Source of the DNA: Siderastrea siderea
Taxonomy: Eukaryota > Cnidaria > Anthozoa > Scleractinia > Rhizangiidae
NCBI GenBank assembly: GCA_964030785.1
Contig: OZ034968.1
Coordinates: forward strand, 55,029,730 to 55,093,729
DNA length: 64,000 nucleotides
Reading direction: 5' to 3'
Position numbers and translations under genes: made by a program. The notes under the pieces were generated by a model. That model had not been told where the DNA came from. It saw nothing but the letters and a program-made list of their open reading frames with translations, and did no database searches. Below, one piece after another: positions 47,801-59,287 of this stretch; within the stretch, counting starts at the first letter, position 1; every line of letters starts with the position of its first letter.

Positions 47801-49733
47801 TGCAGTGCTGTTGCCACTTGCACAGCTTTTCATTAGTTTTCGACAACTTTTTGACATCTATTTGACTATTTTTCATGGCATTCATGTCAACTGGCCGATT
47901 AAAATGAAAGAATCAGACTGATTTTACTTAACCTGCGAAACAATAGAGCAGTTTTCAATTGAGTGTCGAAAGTTATGTTGTGTTTGCTTTGGTTTTGCCC
48001 TACTACGTTCTCTGATTGGTTGAAAATTAAAAGCTCACGCAATTTTTTGCAACCAATCAGACGTAAAACCAAAACCAATCGTATCTTGCTCGCACGCATT
48101 TTCCCCCGCTTCCGCTAATTACTTGTATTTGCTTCGATTTAAGGACGGTGCCTCCTTTTGTTACTGCGCATATGTTCTGCGCATCTCGGGATATTCGGGT
48201 TTCTTAAGGAATTTGCCCACTAACACGACAATATTTTTGCGCAGTTTATGACTATGTGGAAAAAGCAGATCTTAGCAAGGGCTATCAGAATCCAAAAAGA
48301 AAATTGGGGGTGACCACGTAATTTTCAGAGATAATTGGGCTTAACTTTCGAAAGAAATTGCCATCCATTCTTTGTATTTTAACGCTATTTTAGGCTTACG
48401 GTTGCTTAATTATCTCTGAAAAATGCGTGGTTTCCCACATTTTTCGTTTTGGATTCCAATAACCCTTGCTAAGATCTACTTTTTCCCCACAGTCATAACC
48501 TTTTCAAAAATACATCTGTATTAGGAGGCACCGTCCTTAATTCTGACAGGTTCATTTTGTGTTTTGTTCCTGTTGTGATTGGCTAGAGTAATTACTTTGG
48601 TTTTACGACACTCATTTGAAAACCGCCCTATCTAAAATAGTCAAAGTTGAACAAAAGGAAACAATGAAACTAGTGTGTAATAGTGCGTATTCACGGGTGA
48701 CGTAAAATCACTCTAGAACAGGCGAAGTTGTGAAGTTTTACATTCGCGCTCGCGACTCCATCTCTCTTGGTTCTTGAATTTGATGGGTCACTTGAGAATG
48801 AAACCATAAAAAAGTTACCAAAAATATCTCAAAAAGGTGTCAACACTAAATAAAAATTCTTAGTAGCACTAACCAAAACATCCAAATTGAACTCCTCAGT
48901 GTAGCATATTTTGACTCCCTTTCACGATATTATAACTGATTTCTTGGTAAATTGAGCCATTAAAGAAAAGCTATGGGTGGAAATCTTTGCACAAGGTCAT
49001 CATTTTCCAAATATTAGACAATTCTCCAAACTGTCGATAAGTAAAATCAATGCAGAAAACTAAAGAGGAAACCTGTGCAATATGCTGTATAGAGGACTCT
49101 CATACGCAACCCTGCAGAACAGCATGCAATCATATTACTTTCTTTAGCTGCCTTTTTCAATGGCAAAACTCTATACCATGCAGATATAATTGACAATGGT
49201 TTATTGGAAAGAGCAGCAATAGATTTCGTTCACCTTTAAACTGCTTAGCTGCGTAGATCGCGCAGTGGGGTTTGGGAGAAATTCGAGACAGTTATGCAAT
49301 CCCGAGACGAAGTCGAGGGTTGCATAGCGTTCGAGAATTCTCCCAACCCCCTCGAGTGTTAAGATCAGGCTATGCAAACACAGGAAAAATTCTTCTATTG
49401 CTTTTATAAAATGACTACGATACTACGCTTAACTGTGACGTCCCAACTGTGTTTACATTCCCACACGCAAACACACCTCTCAGCCAATAAGAGCGCTCGT
49501 AGTATCGTAGTTATTTCTTAAATTGCTATCAATACCACATAATGTACATTTATATATTTCGGGGGACTCGGAAGGAATGGCAAAAATGCTAACGGCCGAA
49601 AAATGTATTTTTCATTCAAAGAAACCCACCTTTTTTCTGCTTCTTTTCTATCTTGTCTTTTAAAATGTGTTTTCTTTTTCCATATATTTAAACAGTAAAA
49701 GAAAAGAAACAGAAAACAGAAGAAGAAGAAGAA

Positions 49734-49798
<65 letters not shown>

Positions 49799-49943
49799 AG
49801 AAGAAGAAGAAGAAGAAGAAGAAGAAGAAGAAGAAGAAGAAGAAGAAGAAGAAGAAGAAGAAGAAGAAGGAAAGGGAAAGAAACAGGGGTCAGGAAAAGG
49901 CAAAGGAAAGAAATCAAACGGAAAAAAGAAAAAGAAACACTGA
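41868..49943 (+). CDS. Unrecognised secreted-type protein: Cys-rich repeats, mucin region, poly-acidic tail
   Basis: Five exons join in frame, every intron phase 1: 41868-41981, 42518-46024, 46404-46706, 47202-47312 and 49696-49943. Exons 1, 3 and 4 each code a small Cys-rich unit. In exons 3 and 4 it reads CP-x10-C-x(6-8)-C-x3-C-x5-CC; exon 1 has a variant. The C-x5-CC core and leading CP recall the first six Cys of a WAP domain, without the last two (inference). Exon 2 is a 1,169-codon Ser/Thr/Pro-rich mucin region of ~45 repeats of 21 residues (TDIFTTSAVPSISSSPEVTSS type). Exon 3 adds a short STP-rich linker. Exon 5 codes Glu5-Asp21-Glu24, a Gly/Lys-rich stretch and the stop TGA. The 5' exon with signal peptide is not identified. 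A secreted, heavily O-glycosylated, Ca-binding matrix protein is likely but unproven. Confidence 0.7.
42900..45900 (+). repeat. 63-bp coding minisatellite
   Basis: The unit is 21 codons with a consensus such as TCTTCAACTGACATATTTAC. About 45 degenerate copies occur. A higher-order duplication with a 633-bp offset (ten units plus one codon) joins the blocks starting near 44,421 and 45,054. Because the unit length is a multiple of three, long open frames also appear on the minus strand; they are not genes. Confidence 0.9.
46025..46403. other. Intron 2 of the Cys/mucin gene
   Basis: Spacer between GTAGGT donor and TTTATTTCAG acceptor; nothing else seen. Confidence 0.6.
47313..49695. other. Intron 4 of the Cys/mucin gene, repeat-filled
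   Basis: It holds the TTAAGGACGG MITE (48,139-48,540). A foldback lies at about 49,265-49,352 (GGGTTTGGGAGAA / TTCTCCCAACCC), and an inverted pair with ends AACTACGATACTACG-like at 49,410-49,516. Further exons in this 2.4 kb cannot be excluded. Confidence 0.5.
48139..48540. mobile_element. TTAAGGACGGTGCCTCC MITE, copy 2
   Basis: 402 bp with perfect 17-bp inverted ends TTAAGGACGGTGCCTCC. If the outer TTAA is a target duplication this would be another TTAA-specific element; otherwise the TTAA is part of the end. Internal inverted blocks (AATTATCTCTGAAAA type) make the whole copy a foldback. Confidence 0.8.
49719..49868 (+). repeat. GAA5-GAC21-GAA24 coding microsatellite
   Basis: A pure trinucleotide tract: five GAA, twenty-one GAC, twenty-four GAA. 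In the phase dictated by the upstream donor (GAT G / TA AAA GAA) it codes 50 acidic residues in a row. The Arg, Ser and Leu open frames over the same DNA would need a different splice phase or strand. Confidence 0.9.
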
Positions 49944-50930
49944 AATCCAGCAACGAAAAGGTGAGGACAATTAAACGTAGTTCATTCATTTAATTACGGC
50001 GCCATTTTCTAAATAAAACTTATTTGTTTTCTTTTAGGAAGGAGCGCCTTTCCAAGAAAACCATGAGGAAGAGGGTCAGTTCTGGAGGGTTTGCCTTCGT
50101 GTTTGCCACTTCTAACTTGAAAGAAACTCTCATCCTTTACTGCTGTTTTCATGACGGCAATTCCACTTAATACCTTATTCAGTTAGTATTAAGACTATCC
50201 TAAAAATGCTTTTTGTCTTAGAATTAGCCCTCTTTAAGTTCAAGAGTTTTCAGTGTTCCATTGTTAAAATCACGTTTAAGGATAGCGTTCTTTGGCTACT
50301 TGTTCCTTGTTTCCAAATTTAAATCCCCACTAATCTTCTACCAAGGAAGAAAAACAGCTCCAGATCGCAATATAAACTATTCACGTAAGTGAGTCATTGA
50401 CTGAATCATTCGGATTGATGTCCGAATGTAGGTTTATCTGGTGCGTTCATTCCAAATAAGCTAACCTATATCAGGCAAGGATTGTGCACCACGAACACAG
50501 ATTGATCTTTATCAGGTTTTGTTCCAGCTAAAACAAAATTCCGCAAATAGGGAACTCGATTAAGTAAGAAAAGCAGCGCATCCTTGAGTCACTTAGCCTG
50601 AAGAGTGTTTTCAAAGAACTTCCTTCTATTTGGCCTTAGTTTTAGCACTGTGTATTGAAGGAAACCTCGTATTTTTTTCCCTTACATCACGTGATCGATC
50701 GGATCAAGCTGTGGGATTGAGCGAGCCTGATAGCCAGCTTTGCCCTAGTTTCTGTAGCATGAAAGCCACTCCGTGATAATCAACTGTAGCCTGCTCTGCA
50801 GGTATCTTTCAAACGCCGGGTATTTTAGTACGGGGACTGAGGAGAGTGTATAGAATGAGGAGGTGGGGGTAGTCGAGAGTTGCCTGCAGAGGAGGCTAAA
50901 TCACCTGCACCGTCACTCGCAGCACTTTGT

Positions 50931-51407
50931 TACTATTGATCCCAGACGTCCCTTCATATGGCTTGAATTTTGCGTCGCTTCACGGACCGTTGATTTCACT
51001 CTGCGGTTTCAAAAATAGTAATCACGTGACCAGAAGTTTGTTGACCGCAAGCTGACCACAAAATCTGTAACGTTGAACATGGGACAAATGAATTTCAACC
51101 CGCAATCATCACATATCCTAAAATAATGCCGTCTCCTGAATCAAAATATCGTCTTATACTGGTTATAAACATTATCTTAAGGGAAAATTCGGGAAAAGTG
51201 TCATCTGAGGACATGAAATGCGACGGCTAGTAAAAATTCATTCTGCGAAAGTTGAGCGTTGTCGAGCTTGAGTCAACAAATTTAGTTCTTGCGGTGAACA
51301 AACTTGTGATCACGCGATCATTTTGTTCAAACCGCGGAGTGAAACCAACGGTCCGTGAAGCGACACAAAATTCAAGCCATTTGAAAGGTCGTCTGGGATC
51401 AATAGTA
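50931..51407. mobile_element. Long-TIR MITE with possible TA duplication
   Basis: TACTATTGATCCCAGACG at the left is the inverse of the right end. Imperfect arms of about 130 bp include GCGGTTTC...GACCGTTG-type blocks. If the outer TA is the target duplication it fits the Tc1/mariner group. Confidence 0.75.
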
Positions 51408-52601
51408 CGTTTCCCTTACAGTTCTTTCAGTTACCTCTGGGAGCAGAGAGACTGTAGTGGCAAAATGACGTAGGCTGAATATCCACAAGGAAGCGTTTCC
51501 TGACTTCTTTACGAATAGTGGGCATGAACAAAGTGATAAGAAGACAGTTCAAGGAAATATACAATCATTTTTATTTACTGTTGTCTCCCTTAATATCAGT
51601 TTTCTAAGCATTTCTTATTTCCCCGCGATTTCTGGTTGCTCCGATTTCGAGTCCCTTCTAAGAGATTGAGGAGTGGGGGATGGGGCTGGGCGGGGGGAGA
51701 GGTATTTGGTTATCGCTTACCCTTACATAATTTTAAGGACAGCCACGCCTTATCGCTTATTAATAAAGTAATTCCCTCTCTTAGAAATTTGCTTATTTAA
51801 CCACTAAAACAGCCATTGCGATTTGTGGGCACACAAATTAAAAGTCACAGAAATCGCAAAATGACAAAAACACCCAAGATGAGAACTTAAATTTCGCTTA
51901 TCGCTAAAACAAATCGACAAACTGGGTTTACTGCGAGTTGTCCATTATTCCTTAAACCCCTAAAAGTGCCACAGACGTCCATGATTTTCTCTTACAAAAT
52001 CCATATCCTAGATTAACAACACCTGCAAAAAATATAAGCATTTATCCCTTCTTACAAAAATACTTTAAATATGGTATTTCAAATGCAACATAAAATACTA
52101 GGCCCACCAAACACAACTGAAAACGGAAATAAAACATATGCTCAATTTTTTTAAAATTATAAATTACATTAGTAAAATATAGTTATAGCTACGTTTGTTG
52201 TTGTCATACTTAAAATAAGCTCCAACTTGCTTTTGATGTGCAATGTGATATAAATAGTATCGACTTGAAATGAAAATATTTCCTTTACTTAACCACCCTT
52301 GATAAATAAATAAATATACAATTTATCCTCTTAAAATATTTTGAAAACAATACTCAACATTTACCCAATCTCCACTTATTGTTACATTTAAATACCTTTG
52401 CTTCTAATCACACACTTTATCCAACAGTTAAAAAATAACAATAATACGTTATCGATGCTCTTTTACTAGCTTGAATGCCCAAAGCAATTAAATATTAAGT
52501 AAATAAACAATGAAACAAACACGTATGTTGTTTTGATGACTGCTGCAAACGCGCATTTCCTTGTGTGGCTCTGGCAAACCAAGTTTTGTAACTATTTTGT
52601 G

Positions 52602-52761
52602 CAGAGGAACCTCGATTTAACGAACTACCAAGAGACTGGGGAGTTGGGTCGTTATATCGAGGTTCTTTTCCATACATTACACTATCACTGGGCTGAAATA
52701 TATCTTTCGTTATACCGAGGTCTTCGTTATATACAGGTTCGATTAAATCGAGGTTCCACTG
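52602..52761. mobile_element. pogo/Tigger-like MITE
   Basis: The ends CAGAGGAACCTCGATTTAA and TTAAATCGAGGTTCCACTG match the known CAGTGGAACCTCG terminal pattern of pogo/Tigger elements. 160 bp, with internal CGTTAT/ATAACG blocks. Confidence 0.8.
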
Positions 52762-53140
52762 TAAATGCTGGAATAGGGACTGTTTATTAGTAGGTGTGCG
52801 TTTATCTATAATGGCCGATGTTTACGTTGTGTTACTGTGATACCAATCCAATTTAATCTGCTACTTGAATGCATTTAAGAAGACTACTGGCTTAAATAAC
52901 GAAAACTCCCCAGAACTAGCCCTGGGAAGTGTTAGGTTTGCAAACTCGGGCACATTCCAAGCATAGAGGGCTCTCACACTCTGTAAATCACATGCGGGCA
53001 AAGCTGGATTTTGTTTATTGCACAATTTTTAGACCTCCCACCTTTGAAACGACCAACTGAAAATGTAGTGGAATCTTCAATCAGACCACTGCTATAATTG
53101 CACTCTGCATATTGCATTCTTTATGTATAAATCCTGACTG

Positions 53141-56100
53141 TTACGTTCTTGTTGATTCTTCAGAATGATCTTTCTCCATCGCTGTCATCTTCGCTGCCAA
53201 CAATTTTGTGGCTAGTCTTTGGTGCGCAAGTGCTTCGCTGTTGTCATTCAACTGTCAACAAAAACAAACAAAATATGCTTTTTTTTCCAAGCCTCTGACT
53301 CCAGGTTTTGAACGAATTTACATCTTTGTGTCCTCACTTACAGATATCAAACGAAAACTGAGTAAATAACAACCCGCAAAGAGGCTTTATTACACGATGA
53401 ATATTTGTTGTTGTTATTGTAGTTGTTTTTTTTTTCATAATACCTTTATTGAAAACTTTACAAATTACACCATACAAAGCTTTTAAAATACTAAAATACT
53501 GAAACACTAATTACAGATAGCTTTATTACACGACGAATGATGACCAGGCAGTACAACCACATGATGACAAAACATTTACACATTTACTTACCATGCCCAA
53601 AAGCTTTTCTATAATTTCATCTTTATGTGTTTTGATCTGCTGAATAAGGTCTTCCTCGCTTTCATCCCCATTTTCCCGATTTCTTAACTTTTTGCTTGAC
53701 CTGGAAAAATCAAACTTCTTCCTCCAACTCGATTTTTCTAGTAGTTCGTAAATAAGTGAGGAGTTCTTGGCCAGTTGTTGTTCAAACGCAACACGATATG
53801 CATCTGCGGTGAGGAGGGCTTCCTCTTCGCGCCGATGAACCAACTCCAGCTGGAACAACAAGAAACAAAATTTATCTCAAACTCTTAGGATCTCAATAAA
53901 TTTCCAAAAATTCAGGAGCAGAGCCTTCAAGACTCTAAATTCAAAAATATAATACATCTTTATCGACAATGGCTGCAACAAGGAAAATGCATCGTGTGAT
54001 TTTACTTTCGTCAATTTAGCGTTTCGGTGCATTATTTTTGAGTTTTATTTAGTTTTATGGCCTGCCAAATCCGTATGTGCTATACAAAGCGAGAAATATC
54101 GATTTACTGGTGGGTCATATGGCTGTGAATCGCAGAAAAATTTAATGAAGAGAAATTGTTGACCTGGTTAGTCAGGCTAACCCTGCAAACGCGATAATAT
54201 GGGGCGCTTTGAGGCCCGTTTCTCGAAAGTCCCGATCAAAATCTATAGCACGTTGGCATAGTTTTTAGCCGGCATATCATCCCCGACTTGTTTTATCAAC
54301 TTAGAATTTTATTGTTCAGCTTTCAAAACCAACAACATTTAAGTCTTTAATGCAAACATCGCGCACATGAAATAGCTTTCCGGGCCCGAAAAATTATCGG
54401 AACTTTCGAGAAACTGCAGTTGCAAACTTGCAAACATTGATGGCGCAAAAAGCACTGCCACTTCTCTCTGACTTTGTGGACGGTTTTGACGTCAGTCGCG
54501 GAAATGGTTTTGACATTTCGGTTTACGGCCGTAGCTCCTACTTGTTGTTTTGCCAGGAGAAAACTAAACAGAACGCAAAATTATTTTGAGTCCACAGTGC
54601 ATAGTTATTATGGAGACGAGTTTGCAGCGCGAGCAGCACAAATGGAAATTTTGTCCAAATGGTACGGTAATTTCTGTTCCAACTGGTTCCAACGAAACAT
54701 GCGGAGTACCTCCAAGGGTCGTTCGTTTCTTTCGGAAAATTTCCGTCAGATTCTCACGTACCATTTGCATTTCAACCGGTTGAACCGAAAATTTAGGCTG
54801 AATGGTAATTCTCATGGAGAAATCTCTGGAATCCAGACTAAAGGGGTAGATTTTTTCCATGTATACTGGAACTGAGATCTTAAAAAAAGAATGCGATAAG
54901 AAAGGATGGGAGGAAAACTGGGCCCTTAACATGCCAGTGTTTCTTTTTAAGTTGCATGTAATTCTCCTCTGTATGTTGTAAGCAACAACAAATTCGATCA
55001 GAAATTTTGCTACTTCAACAACGTCAAAGTAATTACAAGAATTGTTAGTAAGAATGTTGCCTTCGCTTCACCTCATGTTTAAGCTTTGCAACATCTCGCT
55101 TGGCATCAACTGCAGCCCTGGCGCATGCGCATGGCTCCTGGTTTTTCCCTCTGCACTGACAAGCACCAAGAGTCGCTAACTGTGTAAAAAAACAACACCG
55201 GTATAGAAATAAAGAGTGACAGTACATTTGATTTACATAAAAAGAGCTTACCAACGGTGTACTTTGACACCGCTTCGAGGAAAAAGAAGGTTATTTTTGA
55301 TAGCACCATTGAAAGTGCATTTGGGTCATGTCAAAAATACCAAAGCTTTGCAGACTACTGTAAAACAAAAGTTTGAGCTGTATTGAAGGGTGCTTTTAAT
55401 TGCGATCATAGGCCTGTCAACTCTACAAAATTTACGTTTGATCTCACGGCACTGCTTGTCGAGAATTAAAAATGTGGCCTTTACCACCTAATTAAGATAA
55501 CATTGTCAATGGTAGCTTTTCCTGCAGCAATTCTCTTACATTACCTCAATAATAAGGTCTCCTGTTGACATTATCTCTTCCCTTTCAGGAGTGCTAAGGT
55601 CGTATTTTATCCTGTCTCGAACTTCCAGGGCAGCTGCTAACTCATCTCGTTCACGCATCAGTGCTGAAAGAAATGATTTACCGTATTTTCTTGATTAAAA
55701 GCCGGGTATAAAAGAGGGAATTGTAAATAAGCCTTTCAGACGTTAATTTGTTGTATAATAAACTTAAGATTTAAGGGCAAAATATACACGGCTGCCAAGA
55801 AAAACGAATAATGACCCTTTTTTAAAAGTGGCTGGCCCAAATGAACTGCTGATTCAAAGAGAAACGCCGGGTCCACCATGTCAAGTTTGAAATAAACGCC
55901 GGGGGCGTTCAATTGAGAAAATATGGTATATTCATGTGTGTATGAAATGACATTTGTGTCACAGGAAGTGCTTCAAACCAAAATGAAGACGATTTGAATT
56001 TAGGTAATAATAAGCAGTCTCTGATACTACTTCTCTGTTCCCCAGAGTTCGGTGGGCTTGGCCAGTACACTTTTTACTAACGGAGAAATTAGCATTTAAA

Positions 56101-57591
56101 GATGTTGGACGTAAATCCATGGCCTAGGTTAATACTTTATGACCAAACCATTAACGCAGATTGCAATCTAGCCAGCATCTGTACCAATGGAGGGATTGGA
56201 TAAGGACATTGTTTATAGTTTCCCATTCAGAATTCATGTTAAGACGTTCTTTACCACTAATGCTTAGTGTAATTGGCATGCAGTGAAACTTTGTAGTTTG
56301 CATGAGATCAAGGAAAGATATACCCTCAGAGCAAGTTAGTACAATCAACAACAAACTCAACCTACATGTGATGCTAAGCCTCATGTGAATTTAACTTCAG
56401 TCAAATGAACATCACTCTTTATATCTTTTACCCACCCAATTTCTCCGTGGCAACCTTCCTCAGTTCGTCAGATCTTGTCTGCAGAGCCACCATAAGTGCA
56501 GCATTTTCAGTAGCCACTCTATCAAATCTCTCGGCCCATGTTTGTTCACTGTCCAACAAGTAACTCTGCTTCAACTCAAGCTCCCACTGAAGAAAGTTCA
56601 CCTCCTAAACAAGACGTTTAACACTTCATCAGTAAGTCTACTAGCTATGCTCAAAAGAGAACACGTTCGAGTACTTTCATTTAGTTGCATTGTTCATTAT
56701 GAACACAGTTACAAATCATTTCTGGCATCACTGGTTCGTACACCGGCATTCAGAGCTTGGCAGGCCTTCTTCCAAGGCTGAACTATCCAGGGCTGGGAGA
56801 TAAATGGTCGTCTAAAGGGCAGGGTAACTTAGTATCTTTTTATTGTGTAATTTTACCCTCACAATCATCATCTTTGTGTTGGCAGACTTCCTTCCAAGGC
56901 TGAGCTATCCAGAGCTGGGAAATAAATGCTCTCCTAAAGGCAGGGTAACTTAATATCTAACTATCATGTGATTTTAGCCTAGCAATCATCATTTTTGTGT
57001 TGAAAAATGTTTTCTTTTTTTTTTAATTTTTCAAGTATATTTGCCATTAAAAAGAACAATTTACAATTACTAGAAATGCAAAGTTACCCAGGGAGATCAG
57101 ACCATGACCCACAGTGATACACAAGGAACACTACACAGGAAAGAATCAAGCAATTTGAAGTGGGCAGCATAAATACACTAGTCGGAGGCCCCAAGACAAA
57201 GATTCCACCAAAATTCAATTACTTGGTAGGGCTGAATTTAATTCTCATAAGCGGTGACTTGTGCGATCGAGAAATACAGATGCTTATGTGAAGTGGTTGC
57301 ACATGAGAGGTTTTAAATAATTAAGTGTTTGACGATGTTAGAACTACATGTAATTCCAATAGGAATGCAAAAAACGAAGATACGGGCTCCCTTTTAAATT
57401 CTCCTGTAGGCTGAAATTTGACTGTACTTTACCTGCTCAAGCTTCTTGCTTGCCTCTAATGCCTTTCTGGAATGTTGTTTCTGTCGTGCTTGCTCCAAAC
57501 GAGACAATCTTTGGATAATCTTAACGGCACCATACTTGCTTTGAAGTTGCTTCTGACATGCTTCGAGGTCCAAAGTCAAATTGGCAATCTC
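53141..57591 (-). CDS. CCDC125: Coiled-coil domain-containing protein 125 (5' exons not in view)
   Basis: Six GT-AG exons join in frame: 57433-57591, 56436-56604, 55545-55663, 55072-55179, 53592-53849 and 53141-53251 (stop TAA 53141-53143), about 307 residues. The match to vertebrate CCDC125 is clear in three places: FLQWELELKQ...WAERFDRVATENAAL (coiled coil), the Cys cluster LGACQCRGKNQEPCACAR, and TADAYRVAFEQQLAKNSS followed by LNDNSEALAHQR. The family is reported to affect cell motility through Rho GTPases; no enzyme domain is present. The N-terminal exons should lie to the right; a virus-like element begins ~1 kb upstream of the first visible exon. Confidence 0.88.
54214..54414. mobile_element. 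GCCCGTTTCTCGAAAG MITE, copy 2
   Basis: Same family as 31,052-31,290. The left arm has lost about 30 bp that include the AACTTTTCGGGCCCG block. It lies in a CCDC125 intron. Confidence 0.75.
56757..57001. repeat. Tandem duplication of ~125 bp in CCDC125 intron
   Basis: Two copies of a block beginning GGCAGRCYTYCTTCCAAGG and ending TCATYWTTTGTGTTG, about 85-90% alike by eye. Confidence 0.75.
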
Positions 57592-57759
57592 CTAAAAATT
57601 TTGAACAAAGAAAAAACTTGAAAAAGCTATCTCCAAGCGTAAAAACAAAGTAGTGCAACCAGAATGCTTGTACAATTCTTGTACAGTCCAACAACAAAAT
57701 TCAGTGTAGAGGCACAGAATACTAATGTTCATTATTATTATATTTATTATTATTATTAT

Positions 57760-57794
<35 letters not shown>

Positions 57795-58618
57795 ATGGTA
57801 ATTGGACTGAGTGGAGTACTATTCAGGGAGTAATCGGGCAAGTAATTTTAAATTTGCCGAGCGCGTAGCGCGAGGACGATTTGAAATTACGAGCACGATT
57901 ACCAATTAATCGTATCTATATCAAAAAATAATGCGAGATTAGAAAATCTACATGCCCTTCAGGGATATATTTTTAATTACCAGTTTTGCAGGCAGTGGAG
58001 AAACAGCTATATAAAGAACAATTTCAGTGCACCTGATTGACGCACACGCAGTGTAACTGTCTGATTACAGCTATCCAATTACAGAAAGTTCAAATTGGAC
58101 AGCTGTTATTGGACATCCTCGTGATCATCCTCCAATTACGTATCAAATAGGTGCATGGAGAACCAATCACAATCGAGCATTTTGTTATAGATATGATTGT
58201 TATTATTATCATTATTGTTATTAATATTGATATTTGAAATTTTCCCTTGTCTATAATACTTTCATGGCTCCTACCCTGCTGGAATTATAACAAAAGAAGG
58301 GCTTGGGGCAGGAGGGGCATAAATCATTACTAATTTTCACCTTGAAATCTAAGCTGCAAATCAGCTCCATTTTTTTACAAACATTGGTAATAATGTAAAA
58401 AATGTCTTTAGTTTACAATTCATTTTTAGATCCAAGTTAAGATGTTAATTAGAAGAATCAGCTTATTGCTTTTTCCTAACAGCTGAAGTAACTTAAGCAA
58501 AGCAGTGGTTTCTTTAATTTGCTCTCTGTGTAGATGGAAACAAAAGAAATCAATCATCCATCAGCTCCTGGCTTGGTAAAAAAACAAAATAAAATAAAAA
58601 AAACGGCTCAATGGCGTG
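57592..58618. other. CCDC125 upstream intron or flank
   Basis: It holds an ATT/AGT microsatellite at 57,730-57,794 and an inverted-repeat stretch at 57,830-58,200. No further CCDC125 exon is recognised. Confidence 0.5.
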
Positions 58619-58800
58619 AGTAGTATATCATGGATTTAACAAATACCACCTGATTGTCAGAGGTTTATTTTCGAATTTTAAACCCCCCACCATAATAACA
58701 AGCTCCCTTTGCTCGCTTGTTTATTATGGTGGGGGGTTTAAAATTCGAAAATAAACCTCTGACAATCAGGTAGTATTTGTTAAATCCATGATATACTACT
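58619..58800. repeat. Near-perfect palindrome, 85-bp arms, at element edge
   Basis: Left arm 58619-58703 and right arm 58715-58800 differ by one substitution and one base of length, around an 11-base loop. The outer end reads AGTAGTATATCATGG. Virus-like ORFs start right after it and host-like repetitive DNA lies before it. Polinton termini begin with AG, so this may be the element's end or a folded terminal repeat (inference). Confidence 0.85.
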
Positions 58801-58946
58801 TACCCGAAATAAACCACCCAGCATTAAAAAGAAGAAAAGATTAAAACGAAGCATCTTCTACTATTTGGAAAAATTATTACAATTAGATAACTACGAACCA
58901 TGTATCATATCAAAAGTTTCTCAATTAGAGCATTACATAACTCACC

Positions 58947-59255
58947 ATGGAAACAAGGCAACAAACAGCTGAATGGAAAGAGATACACAATGAGCTTTTA
59001 AAACAACCTTTCTGTTATAACAGGCAGCAACTTGTGCGTATAATTATATGTTTAGAATATGAAAACTGTCGCTGGGAAGGGCTTTGTTTCCCTTGTTTTG
59101 AGCAAGGAATCAAACATAAACTGTTGTACACTTCTCCGATCGAGAATTTACCTTTAGTAAAGATTTGCTCTGATACTTACGATTGGCACAGCGCATATAA
59201 CGAAATAAAATTATTAAAACGAAAACATGACCGAACACACACACAAAAAAAATAA
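58947..59255 (+). CDS. Cys-rich element protein, paralogue 1
   Basis: 102 residues. It shares with the next gene the pattern W-x2-[IV]HNELL-x-QPFC-x2-RQ-x-LV followed by GLCFPCFEQG-type Cys pairs, which could bind zinc. It ends in a Lys/Arg-rich tail. No known family recognised. An upstream basic stretch (58,810-58,860) resembles part of the small ORF at 60,056. Confidence 0.65.
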   Translation: METRQQTAEWKEIHNELLKQPFCYNRQQLVRIIICLEYENCRWEGLCFPCFEQGIKHKLLYTSPIENLPLVKICSDTYDWHSAYNEIKLLKRKHDRTHTQKK

Positions 59256-59287
59256 TTTATAATCGATTAAATATTTGTGAGTCAAAT

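Larger units (their letters stand above)
49944..53140. other. Intergenic spacer with MITEs
   Basis: No gene is supported between the acidic exon and CCDC125. It holds the 50,931-51,407 and 52,602-52,761 elements and a moderately AT-rich stretch at 51,540-52,500. Confidence 0.55.

Noticed and set aside
49660..49993. Poly-Arg, poly-Ser and poly-Leu open frames
   Set aside because: Other frames of the GAA/GAC tract; only the acidic frame fits the upstream splice phase.
58481..58560. Possible extra CCDC125 exon on the minus strand
   Set aside because: A CAG acceptor and short open frame exist, but there is no donor and no similarity to the expected segment.
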